Shown here one piece after another: positions 46,082 through 54,844 of a stretch of 64,000 bases of DNA. A model generated the notes under the pieces. It did not search any database. It had not been told where the DNA came from and saw nothing but the letters and a program-made list of their open reading frames with translations. Both the position numbers and the translations under genes were made by a program. Each line of letters starts with the position of its first letter. Within the stretch, counting starts at the first letter, position 1. The DNA is taken from the NCBI GenBank assembly GCA_036501145.1, contig DASYAV010000155.1:6809-70808 (forward strand), given 5' to 3'. The stretch is from PALSA-505 sp036501145. Its GTDB lineage: Bacteria > Actinomycetota > Actinomycetes > Streptosporangiales > Streptosporangiaceae.

Positions 46082-48550
46082 TCAGCCCATCGGATGGTGC
46101 ATGAGCGGTTCGCGGCCCGGCGGCTGGTGTGGCGCCGGGCCCGCCTCGATCTTGGGCAACTCGCGCGCTACCGGCTTGCTGCCCAGCAGCAGTTCCTCGC
46201 CGTGGTGCCGCAGCGGCAGCGGCTCGCCGTCGAGCAGCTCGTAGCGTGCCCGGCGGCTGCCGATGCTGACGCACAGCCTGCGCCCGCGGTAGCGGAGCCG
46301 GAACACGAGCTTGCTGATGCCGGCCGGCAGGCGCGGGCTGAACGAGAGCGTGCCGCTGTCCCCGCGCATCCCGCCGAATCCGGCCACCAGCGCGGTCCAC
46401 GCCCCGGCCAGCGAGGCCATGTGCAGCCCGTCACGGGTGTTGTGCATCACGTCGTGCAGGTCCATCAGCGCGGCCTCGGCCAGGTAGCGGTAGGCCAGTT
46501 CGAGCTGGCCCACCTCGGCCGCCATGACCGCCTGGGTGCACGCGGACAGCGAGGAGTCCCGCACGGTGATCGCCTCGTAGTAGGCGAAGTTGCGGGCCTT
46601 CTCCTCCGGGGTGAACGCGTCGCCGCGCGTGTGCATGGCCAGCACCAGGTCGGCCTGCTTGACCACCTGGGTCCGGTACAGCTGGAAGTAGGGGTAGTGC
46701 AGCAGCAGCGGGTACTTCTCCGGCGGGGTCCCCTCGAAGTCCCACAGCGCGTGCTCGGTGAAGCCCTCGTGCTGGGGATGCACGCCGAGCCGCTCGTCGT
46801 AGGGGATGACCATGGCCGCGGCCGCGTCCCGCCAGGAGGCCGCCTCCTCGGTGCTGACGCCCAGCTCGGCCGCCGCCTCGGGCAGCCGCCCGACCGCGTC
46901 GGCCGCGGCGACCAGGTTCCGCTGCGCCATGAGGTTGGTGTAGACGTTGTTGTCCACGATCGCGTTGTACTCGTTGGGCCCGGTGACGCCGTCGATGCGG
47001 AACCCGCCCTCGGAGTCGTGGTGGCCGAGCCTGCGCCACAGCCGGGCCGTCTCCACCAGGATCTCCAGCCCCACCTCGAGCTCGAAGCCGGCGTCCTCGG
47101 TGGCGTCCAGGTACTGCAGCACGGCGTCGGCGATGTCGGCGTTGATGTGGAACGCGGCCGTGCCGGCCGGCCAGTAGCCCGAGCACTCCTGGCCGCGGAT
47201 GGTCCGCCACGCGAAGGCCACCCCGGCCAGGCCGAGGTCGGTCGCGTGCTGCCTGGCCACCGGCAGCGTCATCTGCCGCCAGCGCAGCGCGTCGGCGGCC
47301 GCGTCCGGGTGGGTGTAGGTGAGCACGGGCAGCACGAACGCCTCGGTGTCCCAGAACGTGTGCCCGTCGTACCCGGGGCCGGTCAGCCCCTTGGCCGCGA
47401 TCGGCCGCTGCTCGGCCCTGGCGCCCGCCTGCAGGATGTGGAACAGCCCGAACCGCACCGCCTGCTGGATCTCCATGTCGCCTTCGACCTGGACGTCGGC
47501 GCCCGCCCAGAACTCGTCCAGGTACTCGCGCTGCTCGGCCAGCAGGCCGTCCCAGCCGGTCAGCCGGGCCAGCGCGAGCGCGGCGGCCACCTGGTCACGC
47601 AGGGCCGGCCGGGTGCGCTGGCTGGACCAGCCATAGGCGACGTACTTGACGACCTCGAGCTTCTCCCCTCGCGCCAGCCGGGTCGCCACCGTGGCCCGGC
47701 CCAGGTCGGGGAACGTCTGCACGTGCGCGTCCATCGTGGCCGGCCCGGCCACCTGGTGCGACATGGACGCGGCCAGCCGCAGCCCGCTGGCCCGGGTGCG
47801 GTGCACCAGCAGGGCACCGAGCTGATTGTCGTTGATGGCCTGGTGTTCCTCGCTGACCAGCGGCGACTCCAGCACCGCGGCGACCCTGGGATCCTTGCCC
47901 ATGTCCGGCAGTTCCTCGTTGGCCTGGAGCTCGGACTGCACCACGACCCGCAGCGGGCTGTCACAGTCCACCGGTTCGACCGTGTACTTGAAGGCGACGA
48001 TCGCGCGCTGGCTGAGCGAGACCATCCGCTCGGACCGGACCCGCACCCGCTGGCCGGCCGGCGAGCTCCACTCCACCTCGCGGGTGAGCGTGCCCGCACG
48101 CAGGTCGAGCCGCCGCACGTGCGAGTGCAGCGTGCCGTAGCGCACGTCGAAAGGCTCGTCGTCCACCAGCAGGCGGATGAGTTTGCCGTTGGTCACGTTG
48201 ATGATCGTCTGGCCGGAGTCCGGGTACCCGTAGCCGGCCTCGGCGTAGGGCAGCGGGCGCAGCTCGTACAGCGAGTTCAGGTAGCTGCCCGGCAGACCAT
48301 GCGGGTCGCCCTCATCCAGATTGCCGCGCAGCCCGATGTGCCCGTTGGACAGCGCGAACACCGACTCGCTCTGCGCGATCACGTCGAGGTTCAGCTCGGC
48401 CTCGGTGACCGCCCACGGCTCGACCGCGAACGTCGGCTGCTTGATCGCGCCTGCCGTCTCGCCCTCCGGCATCGGCGGGGTCGTGCCCGCCGATGCCCCC
48501 CGCACCCCGCCGTGTGCCCGCATCCGCCGCCGGCCTGTCGTCCCGCTCAC
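46082..48550 (-). CDS. Glycoside hydrolase family 65 disaccharide phosphorylase (maltose/trehalose/kojibiose type)
   Basis: An 822-aa GH65 protein. It should phosphorolyse an alpha-linked glucose disaccharide to beta-glucose-1-phosphate and glucose. Seen: SNGHIGLRGNLDEG at the N-terminal beta-domain, GYDGHTFWDTEAFVLP in the (alpha/alpha)6 barrel, GVTGPNEYNAIVDNN with the catalytic acid Glu, and KQADLVLAM plus DSSLSACTQAV further on. The GTG start overlaps the beta-phosphoglucomutase stop by 4 nt, and that enzyme uses the product. The first 35 residues are basic and unstructured. Which disaccharide it uses cannot be told from sequence by eye. Confidence 0.9.
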   Translation of the reverse strand: MSGTTGRRRMRAHGGVRGASAGTTPPMPEGETAGAIKQPTFAVEPWAVTEAELNLDVIAQSESVFALSNGHIGLRGNLDEGDPHGLPGSYLNSLYELRPLPYAEAGYGYPDSGQTIINVTNGKLIRLLVDDEPFDVRYGTLHSHVRRLDLRAGTLTREVEWSSPAGQRVRVRSERMVSLSQRAIVAFKYTVEPVDCDSPLRVVVQSELQANEELPDMGKDPRVAAVLESPLVSEEHQAINDNQLGALLVHRTRASGLRLAASMSHQVAGPATMDAHVQTFPDLGRATVATRLARGEKLEVVKYVAYGWSSQRTRPALRDQVAAALALARLTGWDGLLAEQREYLDEFWAGADVQVEGDMEIQQAVRFGLFHILQAGARAEQRPIAAKGLTGPGYDGHTFWDTEAFVLPVLTYTHPDAAADALRWRQMTLPVARQHATDLGLAGVAFAWRTIRGQECSGYWPAGTAAFHINADIADAVLQYLDATEDAGFELEVGLEILVETARLWRRLGHHDSEGGFRIDGVTGPNEYNAIVDNNVYTNLMAQRNLVAAADAVGRLPEAAAELGVSTEEAASWRDAAAAMVIPYDERLGVHPQHEGFTEHALWDFEGTPPEKYPLLLHYPYFQLYRTQVVKQADLVLAMHTRGDAFTPEEKARNFAYYEAITVRDSSLSACTQAVMAAEVGQLELAYRYLAEAALMDLHDVMHNTRDGLHMASLAGAWTALVAGFGGMRGDSGTLSFSPRLPAGISKLVFRLRYRGRRLCVSIGSRRARYELLDGEPLPLRHHGEELLLGSKPVARELPKIEAGPAPHQPPGREPLMHHPMG

Positions 48551-49287
48551 CGGTTCAGCAACTCCCCCAGGTCATCAACCACGATGTCCGCGCCGTGCTC
48601 GGCCAGCTCGGCCGCCTGGCCGGTCCGGTTGACCCCCACCACCAGGCCGAACTGCCCGGCCCGCCCGGCCTCCACGCCGGCCAGCGCGTCCTCGAACACC
48701 ACCGCGTGCTCGCGGGCCACGCCGAGTGCGGCCGCCCCGGCCAGGAACGTGTCCGGCGCGGGCTTGCCGGCCAGGCCGCGTTCCTTGGCCACCACACCGT
48801 CGATCCGCGCGTCGAACAGGCCGGCCAGCCCGGCCACCTGCAGTACTTGAACGGTGTTCGCGCTGGATGATACGACCGCGGTGCGCAGCCCGGCTGCGCG
48901 GACCGCCTTGATGTACGTCACCGAGCCGTCGTAGACCTGCACGCCGTGCTTGTCGATCATCTCCAGCACGAGCGCGTTCTTCCGGTTGCTCAGCCCGTTC
49001 ACGGTCTGCGCGGTCGGCGGGTCGTCCGGGCTGCCCTCGGGCAGGTCGATGCCGCGGGCCTTCAGGAACGACCTGGTGCCGTCCAGCCGCGGCTTGCCGT
49101 CCACGTAGCGGTCGTACTCGTGCACCTTGTCGAAGGGCACGAACTCGGTGCCGTGCTGCGCGGCCCACTCGCGGAGGAATTCGTCGAACATTTCCTTCCA
49201 GGCCGCCGCGTGCACGAGCGCTGTCTTGGTCACCACGCCGTCCAGGTCAAACAGGCAGGCCTGAGCCGTGTCGGGAAGTCCCAGCAT
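48547..49287 (-). CDS. pgmB: Beta-phosphoglucomutase family HAD phosphatase
   Basis: A 246-aa HAD-superfamily mutase turning beta-glucose-1-phosphate into glucose-6-phosphate. Seen: CLFDLDGVVTKTA (nucleophile Asp and general-acid Asp), an alpha-helical cap with RYVDGKPRLDGTRSFL, TAVVSSSANT (motif II), KPAPDTFLAGA (motif III Lys) and VVFEDALAGVEAG (motif IV). First gene of a two-gene operon with the GH65 phosphorylase. ATG 49287, with GGAGAG upstream. Confidence 0.9.
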   Translation of the reverse strand: MLGLPDTAQACLFDLDGVVTKTALVHAAAWKEMFDEFLREWAAQHGTEFVPFDKVHEYDRYVDGKPRLDGTRSFLKARGIDLPEGSPDDPPTAQTVNGLSNRKNALVLEMIDKHGVQVYDGSVTYIKAVRAAGLRTAVVSSSANTVQVLQVAGLAGLFDARIDGVVAKERGLAGKPAPDTFLAGAAALGVAREHAVVFEDALAGVEAGRAGQFGLVVGVNRTGQAAELAEHGADIVVDDLGELLNR

Positions 49288-49397
49288 GTGGATTGTCTCT
49301 CCGCCTTGTATCGCCGGCCGGCGTCCCTGGCCAGCGTGATTCAGACAAGTGTGCCCGAGCCAGCAGGGCGCTGGGGCCGTCTAGGCCATCCCGTTAC

Positions 49398-49814
49398 TCA
49401 GTGTTCGCGCTGCCACCCGGACACGGGTGGTGGCGGGGCCGGTGGTGGCGCTCCGGGTGGCGGCGGGGCCGGTGGTGGCGGGCCCGCCTCGGGCTGGGGC
49501 CGGTCGGCCAGCCAGGCCTGGTGCTCGGGAGAGGTCAGCGGCTGGAGCATCCGGCGGACCCGGCCGGCCGGCCCCGGCGGCGTCCAGCGGACGCTGCCCG
49601 CGGCCAGCACGAACATGCACAGCCCGCAGAGCAGTGCGGCCGTCATCAGCACTTCCCCGATGCCCGCGATCGCGGCCCAGTGGCCGTGATAGCCCGCCTG
49701 GCCGACCGTGCCGATTACCCAGAGGATGACGCCCACGGTGAGCGGGGCGGCGCCGGCGACCGCGATCAGGGCCAGCAGCTGCGCCTGCCGGGCGACCGGT
49801 ACGTTGCGGGGCAC
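49398..49814 (-). CDS. Small membrane protein with proline-rich tail
   Basis: 138 aa from GTG 49814. Two hydrophobic segments (about 12-35 and 46-72) are followed by a cytoplasmic tail that ends in a Pro-rich stretch built from PPPPAP-like units. No recognised domain. Strong third-position GC supports coding. It stands alone between pgmB and the F420-type gene. Confidence 0.6.
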   Translation of the reverse strand: MPRNVPVARQAQLLALIAVAGAAPLTVGVILWVIGTVGQAGYHGHWAAIAGIGEVLMTAALLCGLCMFVLAAGSVRWTPPGPAGRVRRMLQPLTSPEHQAWLADRPQPEAGPPPPAPPPPGAPPPAPPPPVSGWQREH

Positions 49815-49824
49815 GGGTCTCAGC

Positions 49825-50265
49825 CTATGTTCCGCCCGCGGCGGCCCAGCCGGACCAGCGCGCGACCGCGATGCTGATCACCGGGCCGGCCGGCGGCTCG
49901 GCGGTGTACTGCGGGTACCGCCGGGCCAGCAGTGCGATGGGCCCGGCCATGTCGGCCGGGCGGGCCAGGATCTCGGCCTGCCCGTCGGCCCGCGCCCACC
50001 ACAGCAGCGGCCAGTCCTCGTCGTAGTGGTCGGCGAGCAGGCTCACCCGGGGGTCGGCCCGGATGTTGGCCAGCCTGCGCAGGTCCCGGCTGGCCTTGGG
50101 TTTGCTGTCCACCACGGTGCACAGGCGGTCGCCGTCCAGGGCGAACGTCACCGGCACGAGGTGCGGCGGCCCTGGCCCGGCGGCGGTCGCCAGCCCGGTG
50201 GTCGCCAGAACTGCTACCCGGGCCGTGCCGAACCGCCGCCGCGCTTCGCCGCTGGACAGCCGCAG
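49825..50265 (-). CDS. PPOX-class (TIGR03668-like) F420-dependent oxidoreductase, probable CTG start
   Basis: A 146-aa split-barrel flavin/F420 enzyme. Seen: RRFGTARVAVLATTG, HLVPVTFALDGDRLCTVVD, RLANIRADPRVSLLADHYDEDW (central NIRADPRVSLLADHY) and WWARADGQAEIL. The frame has no ATG or GTG near the domain start. CTG at 50265 would give MRLSSGEARRRF, which matches the usual N-terminus, and it follows GGAGGGG by 7 nt, so I place the start there. A CTG further up (ELTRNP) is less likely. The next gene upstream is another F420-type oxidoreductase, 47 nt away. Confidence 0.78.
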   Translation of the reverse strand: MRLSSGEARRRFGTARVAVLATTGLATAAGPGPPHLVPVTFALDGDRLCTVVDSKPKASRDLRRLANIRADPRVSLLADHYDEDWPLLWWARADGQAEILARPADMAGPIALLARRYPQYTAEPPAGPVISIAVARWSGWAAAGGT

Positions 50266-50312
50266 TGCCGCTCCCCTCCGCTCCCGGCCGGGCTTCGGCC
50301 GTGGGTTCCGCG

Positions 50313-51245
50313 TCAGCTCACCTGTGGCATAACCTCCGCGGCGATCAGCTCGACGTGGTCGAGGTCGTCCAGATCCATCACCTGCAGGTACATGCTGTCC
50401 GCTCCGGCCGCGCCAAACTGGCCGATCCGGTCCACCACTTCCGCCGGGGTGCCGGCCACCGCGGTCTCCCGCAGGTCGGCGAGCGGGCGGCCGATCGCGG
50501 CGGCGCGCCGCTCGAGTTCGCCGGCGTTGGCGCCGCAGCAGACCGTGTGTGCCACCGAGTAGCGCAGCGACGCGGCGTCCCGGCCGGCCTCCGCGCACGC
50601 CTCGCGCACCCGGCCGAACGCCGCCGCGCAGTCGGCGACGCTGCCGAACGGCACGTTGTACTCGTCGGCGTAGGCCGCGGTCAGCCGCGGGGTGCGGCGT
50701 GCGCCGGTCCCGCCGATCAGCACCGGCGGCCGGGGCCGCTGGGTGGGCTTGGGCAGGGCCGGGGAGTCGGAGACCCGGTAGTGCCTGCCGCGGAAGCTGA
50801 ACTTCTCACCGGCCGGCGTGCCCCACATCCCGGTGATGACCGCGAGCTGTTCCTCGAGCATGCCGAACCGCTCCACGGTCGGCGGGAACGGCAGGCCGTA
50901 GGCGGTGTGCTCGGCGTCGAACCAGCCGGTGCCAAGGCCCAGCTCCACCCGGCCGCCGCTCATCTGGTCCACCTGGGCCACGCTCACCGCCAGCGGGCCC
51001 GGCCAGCGGAACGTCACCGGGCTCATCAGCGTGCCGAGCCGGATCCGGGTGGTCTCCAGGGCCAGCCCGGCCAGCGTGATCCACGCGTCGGTCGGCCCGG
51101 GCAGGCCGCTGCCCTCACCCATCAGCAGGTAGTGGTCGGACCGGAAGAACGCGTCGAATCCCAGCTGCTCGGCCGCCTGGGCCAGCCGCCGCAGCGTGCC
51201 GTAATCCGCGCCCTGCTGTGGCTCGGTGAATACCCGTAGTCGCAT
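50313..51245 (-). CDS. LLM-class F420-dependent oxidoreductase
   Basis: A 310-aa luciferase-like monooxygenase-family barrel. Seen: RLAQAAEQLGFDAFFRSDHY, RIRLGTLMSPVTFRWPG, QVDQMSGGRVELGLGTGWF and PPVLIGGTGARRTPRLTAAY. The TGWF and SGGR elements are typical of the F420-using branch. ATG 51245. Substrate unknown. Paired with a second F420-type gene downstream. Confidence 0.88.
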   Translation of the reverse strand: MRLRVFTEPQQGADYGTLRRLAQAAEQLGFDAFFRSDHYLLMGEGSGLPGPTDAWITLAGLALETTRIRLGTLMSPVTFRWPGPLAVSVAQVDQMSGGRVELGLGTGWFDAEHTAYGLPFPPTVERFGMLEEQLAVITGMWGTPAGEKFSFRGRHYRVSDSPALPKPTQRPRPPVLIGGTGARRTPRLTAAYADEYNVPFGSVADCAAAFGRVREACAEAGRDAASLRYSVAHTVCCGANAGELERRAAAIGRPLADLRETAVAGTPAEVVDRIGQFGAAGADSMYLQVMDLDDLDHVELIAAEVMPQVS

Positions 51246-51302
51246 GGATCACACGGTACTCAGGCTGACCGCGGGCCGGTCAGGGCCCCAGCCGGCCGGG
51301 CG

Positions 51303-51455
51303 CTACCCGGCGGAAGCGGCCGGGATGTGCAGCGTCAGGTGCGCCAGGCTGGCCGGGGTCGCGGGCAGCCAGCGCAAGCCGATCTGCCGGCCGGTGGCGG
51401 CCGTCGGCCCGATCAGGAACCGCTCGAGTTCCGCCGCGTCGCCGTCCGGCCGCAT
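51303..51455 (-). CDS. Small hypothetical protein (50 aa)
   Basis: ATG 51455 follows GAGAGGAG by 6 nt. The frame runs 50 codons to TAG with nearly every third position G or C. The product begins MRPDGDAAELERFLIGPTA and ends HLTLHIPAASAG. No recognised domain. It sits in an otherwise empty spacer between the LLM-class gene and the RNA methyltransferase gene, so coding is plausible but unproven. Confidence 0.5.
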   Translation of the reverse strand: MRPDGDAAELERFLIGPTAATGRQIGLRWLPATPASLAHLTLHIPAASAG

Positions 51456-51514
51456 GCCTGGCTCCTCTCGCCCTCACCAGGCAAGTACGCGCGACCCGGG
51501 CGGGTGGTTGCCAG

Positions 51515-52939
51515 CTACCCGGGGATCAGGGTGGCCAGGCACTCGACGTGGTGCGTCATCGGGAAGGCATCGAAGCCGCGCAGGTCCGCCAGCTGCCAGC
51601 CGAGCCCGGCGAACAGCGCGATGTCGCGGGCCAGCGTGGCCGGGTCACAGGAGACGTAGGCGACCCGGCGCAGCCCGCTGGCCGGCCCGGCGAGCAACTC
51701 GACGAGCCCGGCGGTGGCCCCGGCCCGCGGCGGGTCGAGCACGGCCAGCCCGGCGCCGCCGGGCCCGTGCCGCCCGAGCACCTCCGCGGCGTCCCCACGG
51801 TGCACCCTGACCTGCGGGAACCCGGCCAGATTCTTGCGTGCGTCGCGGACCGCGGCGGCCTGCGACTCGATCGCGGTGACCTTCCCCCCGACGCCCACCG
51901 CGGCGGCCAGCGCCCCGGCGAACAGGCCCGCGCCGCAGTACAGGTCGAGCGCCACGTCGCCGGGCTCGGGCCGCAGCGCGGCCAGCACCGCGCCGGTCAG
52001 CACTTCGGCCGCGGCCGGGTGCACCTGCCAGAACACTCCCGGGCTGACCCGCCAGGCCCGGCCGACGGCGTGCTGGGTGAGCGGGCGCGGGCCTGGCTGG
52101 CCGGCCCTCTGCTGGCCGGCCCTCCGCTGGCCAGCCCTGCCCCGGGCGGTGACGAGCACCGACCGTTCACCCGACCCGGGCGAGACGGTCACCTCGACGC
52201 CGCGGGCGCCCGGCCAGCGGCTGCCCGGCACGTCCGCCTCGCGCACCAGCGGGTGCGCGATCAGGCAGTCGTCGACGGCGACGACCTCGCGGGACCGGTG
52301 CCGGCGCAGGCCCGCGGTGCCGTCCGGGCGGACCGCGAAACCGACCCGGGTGCGCCAGCCCAGGCCCGCGCCCCCGGTGCCCGCGTCCCCGGTGCCAGTA
52401 CCCGCGGAGCCAGGGCCCCCGGGGCCGGCGGGCTCGGGCAGCGCGGCCACCTCGACGTCGCGGTCGATCCCGGCGATGCGGCGCAGTTGCTCGCTGATGA
52501 CCTGTGCCTTGATCGCGCGCTGCGCGGCCGGGCTGGCGTGCTGCAGGTCGCACCCGCCGCAGCCGCCCGGGTGCGCGTACCGGCAGGGCGGCTCGACCCG
52601 GCCGGGCGAGGCGTCCAGCACCTCGATCGCGTCGGCCCGGGCGAACCGGGCCGTGCTGCTGGTCACCCGGGCCCGGACCCGCTCGCCGGGCAGCGCGTGC
52701 CGGACGAACACCACCTTGCCCGGCCCGGCGCCGTCACCGGGTTCGCCCTCCCCGGTGCTGCCCGGTGCCGTGCTGCCCAGCACTGTGTTGCCCGGCGCTG
52801 TGCTGCCCAGTGCTGTGCTGCCCAGTGCCGCGGCGTCCGGCTGGCCGGCCGCCCTGGCCACGCACCACCCGCCGTGGGCAGGACCGGCCACGGTCAGCTC
52901 GAGTACGCTGCCCGGGGCGCAGCCGTTCAATGTCTCCAT
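51515..52939 (-). CDS. Class I SAM-dependent RNA (uracil-C5) methyltransferase, RlmD/TrmA-like
   Basis: A 474-aa 5-methyluridine RNA methyltransferase. An N-terminal TRAM-like beta-barrel (LELTVAGPAHGGWCVARA) is split by a repeat insertion. CRYAHPGGCGGCDLQH supplies probable [4Fe-4S] Cys. LDLYCGAGLFAGALA binds SAM, AVLDPPRAGA is motif IV and AYVSCDPATLARD holds the catalytic Cys. I choose ATG 52939; an in-frame start at 52969 adds ten residues without a ribosome-binding site. Two insertions are repeats: LGSTA-type units (52755-52829) and an RAGQ-type stretch (near 52095-52140). rRNA or tRNA target not decidable by eye. Confidence 0.88.
   Translation of the reverse strand: METLNGCAPGSVLELTVAGPAHGGWCVARAAGQPDAAALGSTALGSTAPGNTVLGSTAPGSTGEGEPGDGAGPGKVVFVRHALPGERVRARVTSSTARFARADAIEVLDASPGRVEPPCRYAHPGGCGGCDLQHASPAAQRAIKAQVISEQLRRIAGIDRDVEVAALPEPAGPGGPGSAGTGTGDAGTGGAGLGWRTRVGFAVRPDGTAGLRRHRSREVVAVDDCLIAHPLVREADVPGSRWPGARGVEVTVSPGSGERSVLVTARGRAGQRRAGQQRAGQPGPRPLTQHAVGRAWRVSPGVFWQVHPAAAEVLTGAVLAALRPEPGDVALDLYCGAGLFAGALAAAVGVGGKVTAIESQAAAVRDARKNLAGFPQVRVHRGDAAEVLGRHGPGGAGLAVLDPPRAGATAGLVELLAGPASGLRRVAYVSCDPATLARDIALFAGLGWQLADLRGFDAFPMTHHVECLATLIPG
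52755..52829. repeat. 15-nt tandem repeat, five copies, inside methyltransferase gene
   Basis: Five imperfect 15-nt units of gtgctgcccagtgct type encode LGSTA-like pentapeptides on the minus strand, inserted into the TRAM-like domain without breaking frame. Confidence 0.9.
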
Positions 52940-53086
52940 GGTTTCCCCGAACACCCGCTTGCCGTCCACGGGTGTGCAGCGTATGCCATGTCAGAAGGCA
53001 ATTCCGCAGTTCACCATCCCCGGTCTTTAGCCGTGGGGCAGGAGGGAATACCGTTGGCGGGCAGCGGAATCGCCGGAGGGACGGCC

Positions 53087-53752
53087 GTGCATATCGTGAT
53101 CATGGGTTGTGGCCGCGTGGGGTCAACGCTCGCCCACATCCTGGAGGACCAGGGCCACTCGGTGGCCGTCATCGACCAGGACGCTGAGGCCTTCCGCAAG
53201 CTCCGGTCCGGCTTCAAGGGCCGGAAGATCACCGGCTCCGGCTTCGAGCGGGACGTGCTCATCGAGGCCGGCATCGAGGAGGCCGACGCGTTCGCCGCGG
53301 TCAGCAGCGGCGACAACTCCAACATCATCTCGGCCCGGGTGGTGCGGGAGTCGTTCGGCATCGAGCGGGTCGCGGCCCGGATCTACGACCCGCGGCGTGC
53401 CGAGGTGTACCAGCGGCTCGGCATTCCCACCGTGGCCACGGTCCGGTGGACCGCCGACCAGATGCTGCGCACGCTGTTGCCGGACGGCGCGGAGTCGCTG
53501 TGGCGGGATCCGACCGGGAAGATCGTGCTGGCCGAGGTGGCCTACGCCGACGGCTGGCTCGGCGAGAAGGTCAAGCTGCTCGAGCAGTCGGCCGCGGTGA
53601 GGATCGCGTTCATCTCCCGGCTCGGCCAGGCGCTGCTGCCGGAACCGGGCTCCGTGCTCCAGGAGGGCGACGTGGTGCATGTGATAGCGCTCGAGAGTGA
53701 CCTGGAGCGGATCGCCGCGGCGTTCGCCCGGCACGGTGAGGGAGGGCACTGA
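53087..53752 (+). CDS. trkA: TrkA family potassium-uptake regulatory protein 1
   Basis: A 221-aa RCK protein: NAD-binding Rossmann domain (VIMGCGRVGSTLAHILEDQG, AVIDQD) at about 3-125, then a C-terminal TrkA-C domain (about 140-221). It regulates a potassium channel or transporter according to nucleotide binding. I place the start at GTG 53087 behind GGAGGG. The much longer open frame upstream is antisense to the methyltransferase. The second TrkA gene overlaps it by one base (TGATG). No Trk membrane subunit lies in the window. Confidence 0.92.
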   Translation: MHIVIMGCGRVGSTLAHILEDQGHSVAVIDQDAEAFRKLRSGFKGRKITGSGFERDVLIEAGIEEADAFAAVSSGDNSNIISARVVRESFGIERVAARIYDPRRAEVYQRLGIPTVATVRWTADQMLRTLLPDGAESLWRDPTGKIVLAEVAYADGWLGEKVKLLEQSAAVRIAFISRLGQALLPEPGSVLQEGDVVHVIALESDLERIAAAFARHGEGGH

Positions 53753-54420
53753 TGCGGGTCGCGATCGCCGGGGCCGGGGCGGTCGGCAGGTCGATCGCCA
53801 GCGAACTGCTGGAGAACGGGCACGAGGTCCTGCTCATCGACAAGAACCCGCGGGCCATCAAGGTGGACAGTGTGCCGCGGGCGGAGTGGCTGCTGGCCGA
53901 TGCGTGCGAGATCACCTCGCTGGACGACGCCGGGCTCGAACGGTGCAACGTGGTGATCTGCGCGACCGGGGACGACAAGGTGAACCTGGTTGTCTCGCTG
54001 CTGGCGAAGACCGAGTACGGCGTGCCGCGGGTGGTCGCCCGGGTGAATGACCCGGCGAACGAGTGGCTGTTCAACGAGTCCTGGGGCATCGACGTGGCGG
54101 TGTCCACGCCGCGGCTGCTGTCCGCGCTCGTCGAGGAGGCGGTCAGCGTCGGCGACCTGGTCCGGCTGATGACGTTCCGGCAGAGCGACGCCAACCTGGT
54201 GGAGCTGACCATGCCGTCGGACGCGCCGCTGGCCGGGCAGCGGGTCGGTGACGTGGACTGGCCGGTGGACACCGCGCTGGTCGCCATCCTGCGGGAAGGC
54301 CGGGTCATCGTGCCGCACGACGACGACCCGCTCGAGGCCGGCGACGAACTGCTGTTCGTCACCAACGAGGACGTCGAAGAGCAACTCGGCACGCTGCTGT
54401 CCAGCTCGCACGCGCCGTAG
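53752..54420 (+). CDS. TrkA family potassium-uptake regulatory protein 2
   Basis: A 222-aa paralogue of the preceding protein, with Rossmann motif VAIAGAGAVGRSIASELLENG, VLLIDKNP and a TrkA-C domain ending DELLFVTNEDVEEQL. Actinobacteria commonly encode such a pair (CeoB/CeoC-like), which probably works as a hetero-oligomer. Starts at ATG 53752 within the previous stop. Converges on the frameshifted OB-fold gene. Confidence 0.92.
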   Translation: MRVAIAGAGAVGRSIASELLENGHEVLLIDKNPRAIKVDSVPRAEWLLADACEITSLDDAGLERCNVVICATGDDKVNLVVSLLAKTEYGVPRVVARVNDPANEWLFNESWGIDVAVSTPRLLSALVEEAVSVGDLVRLMTFRQSDANLVELTMPSDAPLAGQRVGDVDWPVDTALVAILREGRVIVPHDDDPLEAGDELLFVTNEDVEEQLGTLLSSSHAP

Positions 54421-54478
54421 GGCGGCGTTCCGGCCAGGCGAGCAGACCGTAGGGCATCTCTCCGGCCGGCAAGCAGAG

Positions 54479-54747
54479 TCAGTCGAGCTGGTATCGCGGG
54501 TTGAAGATCGTCCTGCGGCCGCGGTGCGTCCCGAGCACACCCTCGACGCTCAGCGGGCGGCCGGGTTCGATCCCGGCGATCCGCCGCTGCCCCATCCACA
54601 CCAGCCGGATCCGGCCCAGCCGTCGTCCATCTCGGCCACCAGCGAATCCGACGAGCCCACACTCCGGCACCGGACCGAGGCCAGGTTGCCGTCCACTCGT
54701 ATCACCGGCCGGCCGATCGCCCCCGGAACCGGTATCTCCCGCGCCAT
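54479..54747 (-). pseudogene. OB-fold nucleic-acid-binding protein, frameshifted
   Basis: Reading from ATG 54747, one frame gives VRCRSVGSSDSLVAEMDDG, which fits the N-terminal half of the OB-fold protein that usually sits beside trkA and DUF3710 genes in actinobacteria. The other half lies in the next frame: IRLVWMGQRRIAGIEPGR followed by RRTIFNPRYQLD at the end. The frames meet near 54617. Inserting one base there would give DDGSGRIRLVW, as the family expects. This is therefore a 1-nt deletion in a once-intact gene, or a sequencing error. As written it yields no functional protein. Confidence 0.8.
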
Positions 54748-54791
54748 GACGGAACATTAGCGGCCCGCGGGCACGACTGCGTGCTGGTTTG

Positions 54792-54806
54792 TTAACACAC
54801 TGTTAA
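54792..54806. promoter_or_regulatory. Inverted repeat TTAACA-CAC-TGTTAA
   Basis: Six-base perfect arms around a 3-nt spacer, in the 97-nt spacer between DUF3710 and the OB-fold gene. It is AT-rich against the local background. It could be an operator or promoter part for the OB-fold gene; unassigned. Confidence 0.4.
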
Positions 54807-54844
54807 GGCGCCGGCCACTTTCTCCGCCGCCGCTCGCGTGCCTG

